Part shown: piece after piece, positions 9,445 to 18,310 of the stretch
Layout of the letters: each line of letters begins with the position of its first letter
How positions within the stretch are numbered: position 1 is the first letter of the stretch
DNA from: a virus
Direction: 5' to 3' (one strand)
Virus record (IMG/VR): IMGVR_UViG_3300025132_000264
Span: 1-25,585 of that record
Length of the DNA stretch: 25,585 nt
Notes under the pieces: generated by a model
Seen by the model: the letters and a program-made list of their open reading frames with translations, nothing else
Told to the model about the DNA's origin: nothing
Database searches by the model: none
Position numbers and translations under genes: made by a program

Positions 9445-10260
9445 TTAAGTTTTTTGATTTACTTCTGTTGCTTGAACTTGTTGTGCAGCAGCTTGAATTA
9501 TTTGAGGATCTCTTATAACTACACCAGAATACATTAATATACGTAGAACTACTTCTGTTTGTTCTACTGAATCTAATTCAAAATCAACAGATCCACTTAC
9601 CGGTATAGAAACACCTGAAGCACCAGGTGCGGCATCATATATATATTGTCCTAAGTTACCTTCTACATAAGCCCAAACAACATCTCTTGGTTTTCTTATA
9701 TAAGATACAGAAACATCTTTAGTAATAGAACTTGGATATATTAAAAACTTTAAGCAATCTGCGCATATGACAGTTCCGGTAGCATCTACTGGATTTGCAT
9801 ATTCCTCTTGTATATATAAAGGATATTTTACTGATGGCCTAGTTAATTTTGACATATTAAGGTTTAAGAATTCACCTCTGTTTGTCATTTGAATTTCTTG
9901 TTCATTTTTATATATTACAGTACCTAATCTATGTATAACATTTTGCATATAGAAATAAGGTTCTGCAAGTGATATGGGATTACCTATATTATCAAATTCT
10001 TCATCAATATATGTCAAAGGAGATGTTGTTTTAAAAATAGCTATTCTACTTTCTATACTTTCTACTCTATCAGCATATTCATCTTGAATACCCTGTGCTA
10101 ATCTCATTTGTTGATTTAAATCTTCAAAATATTTTTCAAATATTTCTAATTGAACTTGTGACGCAATTTTGTTAAATTCCGCCGGTGTTATATATCCTCG
10201 CTGTTCTTTATTTAAAATAAATAAAACCGTTTGATATACGTCATTTACGTTTATTGCCAT
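9445..10260 (-). CDS. Neck / head-completion candidate (271 aa)
   Basis: The N-terminal 60 residues are helical and contain VYQTVLFILNKEQRGYITPA and EFNKIASQVQLEIFEKYF. I associate this pattern with small neck proteins of marine podovirus-like phages. The rest is mixed alpha/beta, with CADC (a Cys pair) near residues 166-169 and an Ala/Gln-rich C-terminal helix (IQAAAQQVQATE). It is the first gene after the intrinsic terminator at 10278-10302 and is followed six bases later by the 443-aa adaptor candidate, so the two probably form the connector between portal and tail. The start is ATG at 10260, preceded by an A-rich leader. The exact role (tail tubular A-like or connector) is not settled by the sequence. 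Confidence 0.55.
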   Translation of the reverse strand: MAINVNDVYQTVLFILNKEQRGYITPAEFNKIASQVQLEIFEKYFEDLNQQMRLAQGIQDEYADRVESIESRIAIFKTTSPLTYIDEEFDNIGNPISLAEPYFYMQNVIHRLGTVIYKNEQEIQMTNRGEFLNLNMSKLTRPSVKYPLYIQEEYANPVDATGTVICADCLKFLIYPSSITKDVSVSYIRKPRDVVWAYVEGNLGQYIYDAAPGASGVSIPVSGSVDFELDSVEQTEVVLRILMYSGVVIRDPQIIQAAAQQVQATEVNQKT

Positions 10261-10277
10261 TATAGTTTTTTTTATAA

Positions 10278-10302
10278 GAAAAAAGGCGGCGAATAGCCGC
10301 CT
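10278..10302 (-). terminator. Intrinsic terminator after the 250-aa gene
   Basis: A perfect 7-bp inverted repeat AGGCGGC / GCCGCCT (10284-10290 and 10296-10302) encloses the five-base loop GAATA. On the minus strand the stem is followed by a run of six T. The GC-rich stem stands out in this AT-rich genome. It lies between the stop of the 250-aa gene (10328) and the start of the 271-aa neck gene (10260), so it acts in the direction of transcription. The plus strand has no matching T-run after the stem. Confidence 0.9.
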
Positions 10303-10327
10303 AATTACTATTATTACACGTTAAAAC

Positions 10328-11080
10328 TTAGTTTAACTTTTTATCTATAGATTTGTAAACCTCTACTCCTTCGTCTGTTTTTAAATAAGCAGCAAACGCT
10401 GAATAAGGATTTTCATCAAAAGGAATTGTCATTAATTTTCTACCATTACTTCCCCAAGCAAATGTACGTTGATCAGAAGAAAGTTTTATAACGCCAGCTT
10501 CGGTAGCTTTTATTGCAAAATTTCTTAATTCAACATTATCATCATTAACTAAAGCTAAAAATGTTAATGGGTTTTTTTTGGCAAAAAGTAAAACATCTCT
10601 TTTAAGTTCTTTAGAACTCATAGTATTTACTTGTGAACCTAATTCTACCCTTAAAATAGCTTCAATATGATCTAATTCTAGTTCTCTAGCCATACTTAAG
10701 GCTTTAAATTCATGTTCTAAATCTTCCAACTCGTCATTGGCTTCTGCTATAGTATCTAACTCTTTATAACTCACGTTTCGACCTGGATGATATAGTGACA
10801 AAAGCTTTTGTAAGTTTTGTTTTTCTTTAGGAACACTTAACACACCGTTTTTAAATACTATGTGTTCTAGAGTACTAACACCTTCTTGTTCATCTACAAA
10901 AACAGATTTCTGATTACTAGCATATCTTAATTCTCTTTGATGACCTTTTGCTTTATCAAAGTACAACAATGGATATCTTCTAGTATGTTTAGAAACTAGT
11001 GTAAATGTTAATGGTGAATAATCATTAGAGAGGTAATAGTTTCTATCTTTTACCTCCCAGTTTTCTTCATTAATTTTCAT
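10328..11080 (-). CDS. Conserved phage protein of unknown function (250 aa)
   Basis: The N-terminal third contains PLTFTLVSKHTRRYPLLYFD (residues 23-42) and then LRYASNQKSVFVDEQEG (51-67), with LQKLLSLYHPGRNVSYKELD further on. I have seen this combination in many marine phage structural clusters, always without a known function. From about residue 110 to 250 it is helical and charged. There is no signal peptide, membrane segment or catalytic motif. It follows the 472-aa coiled-coil gene after 39 bases whose last 20 are an AT repeat (ATATTAT). The terminator at 10278-10302 lies just beyond its stop. Its position between capsid and neck genes suggests a head-associated or assembly role; this is inference. 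Confidence 0.55.
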   Translation of the reverse strand: MKINEENWEVKDRNYYLSNDYSPLTFTLVSKHTRRYPLLYFDKAKGHQRELRYASNQKSVFVDEQEGVSTLEHIVFKNGVLSVPKEKQNLQKLLSLYHPGRNVSYKELDTIAEANDELEDLEHEFKALSMARELELDHIEAILRVELGSQVNTMSSKELKRDVLLFAKKNPLTFLALVNDDNVELRNFAIKATEAGVIKLSSDQRTFAWGSNGRKLMTIPFDENPYSAFAAYLKTDEGVEVYKSIDKKLN

Positions 11081-11119
11081 AATATAATATAATATAATTT
11101 GTTTTATTTGTTTATTTAT

Positions 11120-12538
11120 TTATGCTACTCCTCCTTCTTCTTCCTCGGCCACTCCACATTCAGCTAACTCACATGGACTTTCACCCTCAGCAGCTGTAAA
11201 TATACCGCTAAAAGGATTATTATCTGCTGGCTCAGAGTCATATATAATTTCAGAAAAAGTATAGCAACATTCCCACTCTGGTTCTGCACCAGGTAAGTTT
11301 TGAAATTTAACAGCTGTGTTACCGTTTTCCTCTTGAATATTTGTGCTAGTTATAAACTCTGGTGCGTTTTCACAAGCTCCAGATTCACACTTAGCATATC
11401 TCCATTTAGGATCATAACATTGACCACATGCTATAGCTGCAATTTGATGGGCTAAATTTGCTTGAGCTTTAGCCTCTGCCGCGGTAGCCGCCTCGAAAAG
11501 CTCGGTTGCTTGTTCTAAAGCGTCTTCAGCTTTACTTAACTCTGCATTTTTTTGTTTTACATCTTCTTCTCGCGCTACAACATCTTCATTAGCAGTTTGT
11601 AACTCATCAGCTAGCTCTTTTTCCTCTTCACAAGGAGGATCTTCTGCAGCACACTTATCATATGCTTCTTGTGCTTTTGTTTGGGCTTCTTGAGCTTCAC
11701 CCAAGGCATCAAGTGCATTGTCATATGCGTCTTCAGCTTCATCTAAAGCTTTAGTCGCGTTGTTTTTTTCTTCTTCAGCACTTTCGAGAGTTACTTTAGC
11801 TTCGGTAGCTATAGTTTTTAATTGTTCTTCAGCATTTTCAGCTTCGCCAGTATTATAAAACTTTTCCCTTAGGTCATTGCATTGTTTATCATCATTAGCA
11901 CTTCCAGTTTCATTTAAAAACTCAACTAATTGCTCTCTAGTTGTAAAAGCCGCATTGCTGCCATCAACTAAATACATCTCAGAACTATATAGATTAGAAA
12001 AAGCATTACCAGCCCAAAGACTAGTAGCGTTTTCATAATCTGAATCACCTGCCATTGCATCAAACCAACATTTTAAATAAGTACTAAGTCTTTGGTAATA
12101 TGTTAATTCCTTTGCATTTTGATAAAGAAAATCTTTAACCTGCACAGCTAATGTCGGATTATCATTAAAAGGTTGAGCTAATGAATAATCAAAAACACTA
12201 CTTTCACTTTTTAAAAAAGCTTCTATATCTTTTTCTACTTTACTAGTTACTCTCTTATAAAAACTTATTGAATTAGTAACCTCTGGATTCCATAATTGTT
12301 TTACATAACCAACTGCATCAGAATCTATATCTTTTAAATAACCAATAAAATCATCATTTAAATTTATTTGATCTTGATATCCTATATTAACTAATATACC
12401 TCCAAAAGTTCCATCAGTCATTTCAAAAATGTGAGCTACATATTGCGAACCATCTATTCCCTCAACAAAAGTGCTAAAATTATCCGGTAATGTATGCAGC
12501 TTTTCAGTTGCGAAATTTTTAATTTTTATTACTTTCAT
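11120..12538 (-). CDS. Coiled-coil, Cys-containing protein of unknown function (472 aa)
   Basis: Residues 1-220 look globular and mixed. Residues about 233-370 form a long Ala/Glu/Lys-rich helix with heptad-like spacing, broken once by a short turn at 296-303 that begins and ends with Cys (CAAEDPPC). This suggests an antiparallel helical hairpin whose tip could be closed by a disulphide. The C-terminal 100 residues carry eight further Cys, including CGQC (371-374), Cys384, Cys389, the pair at 424-425, Cys456 and Cys461, and the chain ends in a Glu-rich tail. Such composition differs from the neighbouring virion proteins. The gene lies between terminators at 12549-12576 and 10278-10302 and is followed by the 250-aa gene. 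I do not recognise the family; a head fibre or accessory head protein is possible. Confidence 0.5.
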   Translation of the reverse strand: MKVIKIKNFATEKLHTLPDNFSTFVEGIDGSQYVAHIFEMTDGTFGGILVNIGYQDQINLNDDFIGYLKDIDSDAVGYVKQLWNPEVTNSISFYKRVTSKVEKDIEAFLKSESSVFDYSLAQPFNDNPTLAVQVKDFLYQNAKELTYYQRLSTYLKCWFDAMAGDSDYENATSLWAGNAFSNLYSSEMYLVDGSNAAFTTREQLVEFLNETGSANDDKQCNDLREKFYNTGEAENAEEQLKTIATEAKVTLESAEEEKNNATKALDEAEDAYDNALDALGEAQEAQTKAQEAYDKCAAEDPPCEEEKELADELQTANEDVVAREEDVKQKNAELSKAEDALEQATELFEAATAAEAKAQANLAHQIAAIACGQCYDPKWRYAKCESGACENAPEFITSTNIQEENGNTAVKFQNLPGAEPEWECCYTFSEIIYDSEPADNNPFSGIFTAAEGESPCELAECGVAEEEEGGVA

Positions 12539-12548
12539 TATTTTTAAT

Positions 12549-12576
12549 TTTAAAAACCCCTAAATTAATAGGGGTT
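12549..12576 (-). terminator. Intrinsic terminator after the 217-aa gene
   Basis: A perfect 8-bp inverted repeat AACCCCTA / TAGGGGTT (12555-12562 and 12569-12576) has a six-base loop. On the minus strand the stem runs into five T. It sits between the stop of the 217-aa gene (12594) and the start of the 472-aa gene (12538), so it would end or weaken the transcript that carries the major capsid gene. Confidence 0.88.
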
Positions 12577-12593
12577 ATTTGTTTTAGAATTAA

Positions 12594-13247
12594 TTATTCA
12601 CCTGAAAATGATATACTACTAAATTCAGACAATGTTCTTAATCCAGGTCTCCAACAAGGTTCTCCTCCTTCAGAAATGTTAGCTATAGCTAAAGCATCAG
12701 CGCTAGCTTTTGCATCATATCCTTCAGTTTTAGACTCTGCTAATGTAACTGAACCACCCCAAGGAAGTCTAAAATCAACACAACCAGGACTATCGTCACA
12801 AGCCGATTGTATTTTTTGGTATTCTTCTTCAAGAGCTTTACCAGCAGCTTGTTGCGTTTTAGAACAATCTTCTGCAATGGTTTTTTGAGCGTCACTAATA
12901 GCATAAGACGTAAGACTTAATTGCGAGGTTCCATTAGCTAAAGCATCTTCAACAGCTTCTGCCCAAGAATCACTCCATAGTGCAACTTGTACAACTTGTG
13001 CATCACCACCATCTGGAACTAAAGTTCCTTTATCAATAGCTTCAGTTCCATTTTTTACTTGTGTTGTATCACCAGGAGCTAATTCAATTGCCCAAGTTCC
13101 GTTTCCTTCTCCGGGTCCTGTAACTGCCACATCCAAATATTGGAAATCACTTCTCATAGCTGGCGTGTAGGTTTTATTACTTTCTATTGTAATAAATTGA
13201 GATCCACCACCTTGTGAATCCATTCTTTTTACTTCTATTGTTGCCAT
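12594..13247 (-). CDS. Probable virion or capsid-accessory protein (217 aa)
   Basis: This gene follows the major capsid gene after 27 bases and ends just before a strong terminator, so it is probably made together with the capsid protein. Residues 1-110 are beta-rich and polar; residues about 113-150 form a helix rich in Lys, Glu and Ala; Cys occurs at 128, 150, 156 and 198, and the end is Ser-rich. There is no catalytic motif. A protein co-expressed with the shell and bounded by a terminator is a good candidate for an abundant head decoration protein, but this rests on position only. Ala is the second residue (ATG GCA), as in many genes here. Confidence 0.5.
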   Translation of the reverse strand: MATIEVKRMDSQGGGSQFITIESNKTYTPAMRSDFQYLDVAVTGPGEGNGTWAIELAPGDTTQVKNGTEAIDKGTLVPDGGDAQVVQVALWSDSWAEAVEDALANGTSQLSLTSYAISDAQKTIAEDCSKTQQAAGKALEEEYQKIQSACDDSPGCVDFRLPWGGSVTLAESKTEGYDAKASADALAIANISEGGEPCWRPGLRTLSEFSSISFSGE

Positions 13248-13274
13248 AATTTATGAATTTTAAAAGTTAATAAA

Positions 13275-14750
13275 TTACGCAGCTGTAAATAAAACAAAGT
13301 TATTTGCAGCTTGTACACATAGACATCTTTCAGAAAGATAATGAACTTCCATAGCATCAAGAGATGAAGTATAAGCTCCACCTACTGAACCAGTAATCCA
13401 TGATTTCATTCTTCTATCGTCTGTTTCAGAAGCTCTATATCTTACGTGTAAGAAAGGACGTCTGATGTTAGATCCTAACATTTGGTCATAAACAGTAGAA
13501 GTACCAGCAGGTATTAAAACACCTTTAATATTATCTACTAATCCACGAGTTGTAGCATCATTTAGATATTTCCAGTCAGTTTTGTAGAAGTCATAAGAAC
13601 CTCTTCTAAAACCAGAGAAACCAAAGTTTAACGCCATTTCTGCTTCGTTATCGAATAAACCATAAGAAGCTGCATTAGCAGCGTTAAAAGCACTACCAGC
13701 CATTGTAGCTATCATGTCATCAAAGTCAAGAGCAGTAGCTCTGTCTAAGAACAACATGTTTTCTTCAATAGCGCCTTGTAAGTCTAATTGTTGTAGAATA
13801 GCATCGAAATCAGCCATAGCACCGTTACCCGCATTTGGAGCACCAGCAAAACCTTGATAAACGTTACCTCTTTCATTTAGCGCAGCAAACATACCTTGTG
13901 TTCCTGATCCAGCAGTAGCACCACCATTAGTAGCGACACCAGAACCAGCAGCAGCAAGTTCACCTTCAACCATTGCCATTTCTAAGTAATCTTCATATCT
14001 AAGTCTAGTTTCTGACTCAGCTTTCATATACCATAAGAATCCAGATGTTCCGTCTTCAGTAGCAACTTCAACCCAACCGATTTGAGCAGTATCAGAACCG
14101 TTCACTTCATACTTATCTTTAATGATAATTGGCTTATTGTGAAATTGAGTAAAAGATGGAGTTACAGATCCTTCCATTCCTTCTGTTCCTTTAGCAAAAT
14201 CAGAACCGTATACAAATAAATGATACGCTGCTGGTGGGTTTACTTGGATAGAAGCAAAGTTTGGCTCAGTATAACAAACAGCATCAAAAGTTAAAACGCC
14301 TGGATTACCTGGGTTTGGAGCTGATGTAATTAAACCTTTTAATGTTTCAGATGGTGCATTAGGATTTTGAACAACAAAAGTTTGGTTTTTTCTAACAACC
14401 ACTTGGTTACCTGGTGCCAAAGTTACAGTAAACGTTTGAGCAGCAGTACCATTAGCGGCGCCAATAGCCACGTTGTCATATCCAATGTGTAGTCTATTTT
14501 GTTCAGACCAAATTACTTGATCAGAAGTCATAGGCATTTCTGCACCTACCATTCTCAAGAAACCAGACAAAGTCCTGTTTCCGTATCTTTCTACCTCTTG
14601 CTCATAAAGCTCAGGTAAATATTGCTGCGCAAAGTCAGCGAAGTCCCCAGCAGATGCAGGATCTGTCCACTGTAAATAGTTTGTTGACAAAATCGTTTGT
14701 TGCTGTGTTGGAACTAAATTTGGGGGGTTTTGTATAAAACTTCCAGCCAT
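13275..14750 (-). CDS. Major capsid protein
   Basis: The 491-residue protein starts with a Pro/Gln-rich arm (FIQNPPNLVPTQQQT), then LQWTDPASAGDFADFAQQYL and LYEQEVERYGNRTLSGFLRM, a helical N-terminal region I recognise from major capsid proteins of marine phages. The middle contains Gly/Ala-rich stretches, including GSGVATNGGATAGSGTQG, and the C-terminal part has RPFLHVRYRASETDDRRMKS. The length, high Gly/Ala content and position directly after the scaffold-like gene and portal support the call. The probable fold is HK97-like, which is a general expectation and not shown here. The gene looks richer in G+C than its neighbours, as expected of a highly expressed gene. Whether the N-terminus is cleaved cannot be seen; no prohead protease is encoded in the window. 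Confidence 0.85.
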   Translation of the reverse strand: MAGSFIQNPPNLVPTQQQTILSTNYLQWTDPASAGDFADFAQQYLPELYEQEVERYGNRTLSGFLRMVGAEMPMTSDQVIWSEQNRLHIGYDNVAIGAANGTAAQTFTVTLAPGNQVVVRKNQTFVVQNPNAPSETLKGLITSAPNPGNPGVLTFDAVCYTEPNFASIQVNPPAAYHLFVYGSDFAKGTEGMEGSVTPSFTQFHNKPIIIKDKYEVNGSDTAQIGWVEVATEDGTSGFLWYMKAESETRLRYEDYLEMAMVEGELAAAGSGVATNGGATAGSGTQGMFAALNERGNVYQGFAGAPNAGNGAMADFDAILQQLDLQGAIEENMLFLDRATALDFDDMIATMAGSAFNAANAASYGLFDNEAEMALNFGFSGFRRGSYDFYKTDWKYLNDATTRGLVDNIKGVLIPAGTSTVYDQMLGSNIRRPFLHVRYRASETDDRRMKSWITGSVGGAYTSSLDAMEVHYLSERCLCVQAANNFVLFTAA

Positions 14751-14762
14751 AATTTCTAGTTT

Positions 14763-15896
14763 TTATTTTTTTCTTTTTATTTTTAATTTTGATGAATCTA
14801 CACCACTAACTGCTTTCAATTTAAAACCATTTAAAAATATATCGTTTGGAGCTGATGTTCTAGCTTCGTTGTTTATATTTTTAGATTTAGCAACAACATC
14901 TTTTACAGCATCAGCTTTACCTTGCTCATAAAAGTGTTGTGCTATAGTATCGGCATTTCTAGCGGCATACATAGCTTTGTGATAGCCTTTTACATCTACA
15001 ACTTCTCCTTTATCGTTTAAGAACTTCTTAACTACATTTGAAATATCAGATTGTGCTTCTGCAACTTCGATTGGGTTTGAAACTCCATATCTAAAGCTTT
15101 TCTCTCCTAAATTAAATTCAAAACCTTTGAATTGATCAGAAAATAAATTTTTAGTATTTGTTTTAAACATCTCATGCTGCTTCTGCGCTACCTCTTTATC
15201 TTTAGAAAATCTATCAAAAAATTCTTTAGCTTTTGTCAACTCATTATTCATTGTGGGCCTCAACTTGATTTCCTCATAATATGTGTCTTTTAAGTTGTCT
15301 AAAAACTTTCTTGCTTTTGCTATCTCTTCTTTTTTAGCGAGTTTTTTTCGACGTATTTCTCGCTCTTCGTCGTAATCTTCGTCCACTTTAAAGTTTTCTT
15401 CCATTATGAAATCAATTTCATCTGTCTCTAAATGTGGTTTAGTATTTTTATAATATTCTTTTAATAATACATCTTCATCAATATTTGAATAATCTGCATT
15501 TAATCTTAAGTAATCGTTCATATTACCACCAGTTTCTTTCATAAAGCTAACTAGCTTTTCTACTCCTTCCGGTAATTCAGGCGCGGGTTCAATAGTTGTT
15601 TCTGGTTGTTTAACTTCTTCTTCGCTTGTAATTTCTTCTATTACAGGTGCTGAGTCATCTTTATTTACTTCTTCGGCATCCCGTATTTCTTCAACCACTT
15701 TTTCGCTACTTGTCTCGTCTTTCTTTTCTTCGATAACAACATCGCTAGTGCTTGTCTCTTGTGTTTGAACGGCATCTTCTTCTTTTTTAAAATCTATTTT
15801 AGGTGTTTCAGCTTTGGCAGTTAATTTTTTAGGTCTACCTCTTTTTTTCTTCATTTTGAATTCACCTTCTTGTTTTACTTCTTCTTTACTTTCCAT
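14763..15896 (-). CDS. Scaffold-like head assembly protein (377 aa)
   Basis: The order portal, this gene, major capsid is the classical place of a scaffolding protein, and the composition fits. Residues about 26-115 are very acidic and disordered-looking (Glu, Val, Thr, Ser), residues about 150-260 are charged helix (Lys/Glu-rich), and the C-terminus is basic (SKLKIKRKK), as expected for capsid contact. Near the N-terminus KKKRGRPKKL (16-25) is an exact AT-hook-like core (RGRPKK). This may bind DNA or simply be a basic patch. A second possible start is Met15, just before that basic patch; the first ATG is kept because it has the AATATTATATA leader shared with two other genes. No protease motif is visible. 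Confidence 0.7.
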   Translation of the reverse strand: MESKEEVKQEGEFKMKKKRGRPKKLTAKAETPKIDFKKEEDAVQTQETSTSDVVIEEKKDETSSEKVVEEIRDAEEVNKDDSAPVIEEITSEEEVKQPETTIEPAPELPEGVEKLVSFMKETGGNMNDYLRLNADYSNIDEDVLLKEYYKNTKPHLETDEIDFIMEENFKVDEDYDEEREIRRKKLAKKEEIAKARKFLDNLKDTYYEEIKLRPTMNNELTKAKEFFDRFSKDKEVAQKQHEMFKTNTKNLFSDQFKGFEFNLGEKSFRYGVSNPIEVAEAQSDISNVVKKFLNDKGEVVDVKGYHKAMYAARNADTIAQHFYEQGKADAVKDVVAKSKNINNEARTSAPNDIFLNGFKLKAVSGVDSSKLKIKRKK

Positions 15897-15913
15897 TATA
15901 TAATATTATATGA

Positions 15914-18307
15914 TTAAATACCTACTTGCTCATTTAATGTTGGGCCACTTGGCTGATCACTAAAATCAGTAGGGGTGAGATTATATTCTCTTTGTTCTAT
16001 TAATTTACTTTGTTGAGTTGCTTCAAGTTTAGAACGTTGATCTTTTCTATCTTCAATCATTTGTTCTTTTTGTCGCATAATACCCATGTCTATTTCAGCT
16101 AATGCTTTATCAAACCCAAATTTTTGCTGAGCTAACTGCATTTGCATTTGCATTTCAGCTTGTAATTGTTGTATTTTAAAATCAGATTTTCCTTTTTCTA
16201 ATTGTAACTCAGTTTGAGCAAAAGCTTCTTTTTTCTGTACTTCATACATTGCTGCTTTTTCAGCTGACTCCGCATTAGCCGCTGCTTGAGCTTGTATCAT
16301 TTGTTGTTGTGCTTTTTGATCTTCTTTTGCTTTTTGTTTACGTTTTAGTTTAAGTAATTGATTAGCTAATCTAAGATTATTGATATTTCTAATATCAATA
16401 GCGTCTTCTAAATTTATTTGATTACTTTTTAAAGCTATTTCTATATTTTGTTCTAAAATCTGTTTATCTTCTTCGTCTGGTTCTAACTCTAAAAATATAC
16501 CAAAGTCATATAAATGTAACTCTTTCATTTCTTCTAAAGTTGCTACATTATACAAACTTACGCTATTAACTAAAGCTTCATTAGTTAATTCAAACTCTAA
16601 AGAATCAGCAACTCTTAAACATATGTTTTCGCAAGCTCTAAGAGTAAGATATAGTCCAGCATCTAATATATGCCTAGTAGCAACGTTTGATTGAGCTACG
16701 GCTAGCTTCTGTAACCCTAGTAAAGAATCTTTATCTGGATTACTTCCATCTCTAGCTTCATTTAATCCGGTTACATCTCTTATCATCTGAAGATAGTATT
16801 GATAAGTCTGTATTAAACTTTGTATTTTAGCTTGACCTGCTGATGTTTGAATCTCTTGAATAGGTATTTTACCTGGATTCATGTCACCATCTTGAGTCAT
16901 TGATCTACCTACAATAGAACCAGTTTGAAAATACATGTTTAAAGCTTCTCTAGGATTATAACTAGTACCATTACCTAAATCTACTTCATTTAATCCATCT
17001 ACATCTAAATAAACACCATCGGGAACGGTTCTAGCTAGTACTTGTTGTAACTTTAAATGCGTTAGCTGAATCATGTCAGCAAAAGTTATCATTCTTTCGA
17101 CAAGAGATGTAATTCTGCCTTTGTATAAAGATGGAGCACAAATACTGTAATTCATATTTACTTTGCACAAATTAGACTTTGGTCGTGTCATATTTTCAGC
17201 GACTTTCCAATCTAACATTATAGGATGTCCTAATATTTTAGCACCATGATATAAAACCTCTATAGATCTACTTACTCTTTCAAAACCATCATTAGGAGGA
17301 GGAGCAAATGTATCAGGTTTTTCTAAAGCTTTTTCTAATCCATTATTTGTTTTTTTAATTTTAAAAACTTGATCTCCATATGTTTTATATTCATAAAATA
17401 AAACTTGCACTGTATCATCATCTCTATTACCTCTATAATTTCTTCTATAATTAGTATTACCAGGCATTTTTTGTATCGTCTCTAACTCAGCATCAGTTAA
17501 ATTTGGAAACTGTTTTTTAAGCTCTGGTAAACTTAAGTTTTTAACTTCACCAACATAATATATATCTTCAAAGTTGGGATCATCAGTATACGAATAAACT
17601 ATATTTACTGGATCTACATAATCAACAACTACACCTTCAGATTTGTTCCATGTTGTTTTTACGCAACCAATACCTATTTCTACTAAATCTTTATACAATC
17701 TACGCTTTGTTAATTCGTATTTGTTTCTATCTAATGTGTTATTTATTACTTCTTCTTCAGCAATTTCTACAGATTGCTTATAATCCAATTGCATGTGTAT
17801 TTCTAATTCTTCTTCATTTTCAGGAGGATTTTGCATGTTTTTCACCTCTGAAATATCCATACCCATTTGAGCTTTAACTTCTGCTATGAATTCTTGAGTA
17901 ACAATGTTTTTATGTAACTTTTCCGCGTATGCAGTTCTTTTCTGTTGAGATGCTGGATCTTGAGCATATGCTTTTATATCGTAAATTTTTTCTGACATAC
18001 CGTTAACTACAATATCCACAAACTTTGGTATTATAGCAACAGGTGTCCAATCTAAATTTAAATAAGATAAATCTCCATTTATTGATAATTCGTCTTTGTA
18101 TTTCTGTATAGATTGTTCTGCCCTTGCATACAATCTTCTTCTATGAAATATATTATAATTATTAGAATACCTTGCGCCACCTACACCAGAAGCCCACCAT
18201 TCACCTTCTATAGCTCTTCCAACTTGAAGGCCATAGTCTAAAGACATTTTCTCTTCTTGTGATACTACTTGATCAGGAAAGGAACTTTGTGAGTTCGTGT
18301 AAATCAT
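15914..18307 (-). CDS. Portal protein
   Basis: The protein has 797 residues, within the usual range for podovirus-type portals, and sits directly after the terminase large subunit (3 bases apart). The N-terminal part contains WWASGVGGARYSN and HRRRLYARAEQSIQKYKDEL, then VAIIPKFVDIVVNGM, a pattern I recognise from portals of marine phages. The region around 200-240 (LYKDLVEIGIGCVKTTWN, DYVDPVNIVY) fits the wing/stem part. From about 652 to 772 runs a long Gln/Lys/Glu-rich helix, which would form the coiled-coil barrel above the ring known from P22-like portals. It would form the dodecameric DNA gate at one capsid vertex. The call rests on position, length, motif memory and the C-terminal helix. 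Confidence 0.85.
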   Translation of the reverse strand: MIYTNSQSSFPDQVVSQEEKMSLDYGLQVGRAIEGEWWASGVGGARYSNNYNIFHRRRLYARAEQSIQKYKDELSINGDLSYLNLDWTPVAIIPKFVDIVVNGMSEKIYDIKAYAQDPASQQKRTAYAEKLHKNIVTQEFIAEVKAQMGMDISEVKNMQNPPENEEELEIHMQLDYKQSVEIAEEEVINNTLDRNKYELTKRRLYKDLVEIGIGCVKTTWNKSEGVVVDYVDPVNIVYSYTDDPNFEDIYYVGEVKNLSLPELKKQFPNLTDAELETIQKMPGNTNYRRNYRGNRDDDTVQVLFYEYKTYGDQVFKIKKTNNGLEKALEKPDTFAPPPNDGFERVSRSIEVLYHGAKILGHPIMLDWKVAENMTRPKSNLCKVNMNYSICAPSLYKGRITSLVERMITFADMIQLTHLKLQQVLARTVPDGVYLDVDGLNEVDLGNGTSYNPREALNMYFQTGSIVGRSMTQDGDMNPGKIPIQEIQTSAGQAKIQSLIQTYQYYLQMIRDVTGLNEARDGSNPDKDSLLGLQKLAVAQSNVATRHILDAGLYLTLRACENICLRVADSLEFELTNEALVNSVSLYNVATLEEMKELHLYDFGIFLELEPDEEDKQILEQNIEIALKSNQINLEDAIDIRNINNLRLANQLLKLKRKQKAKEDQKAQQQMIQAQAAANAESAEKAAMYEVQKKEAFAQTELQLEKGKSDFKIQQLQAEMQMQMQLAQQKFGFDKALAEIDMGIMRQKEQMIEDRKDQRSKLEATQQSKLIEQREYNLTPTDFSDQPSGPTLNEQVGI

Positions 18308-18310
18308 TTA

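Noticed and set aside
10278-10302. The GC-rich hairpin as an operator or a plus-strand terminator
   Set aside because: The T-run follows only on the minus strand and the hairpin lies right after a minus-strand stop, so a minus-strand intrinsic terminator explains it fully.
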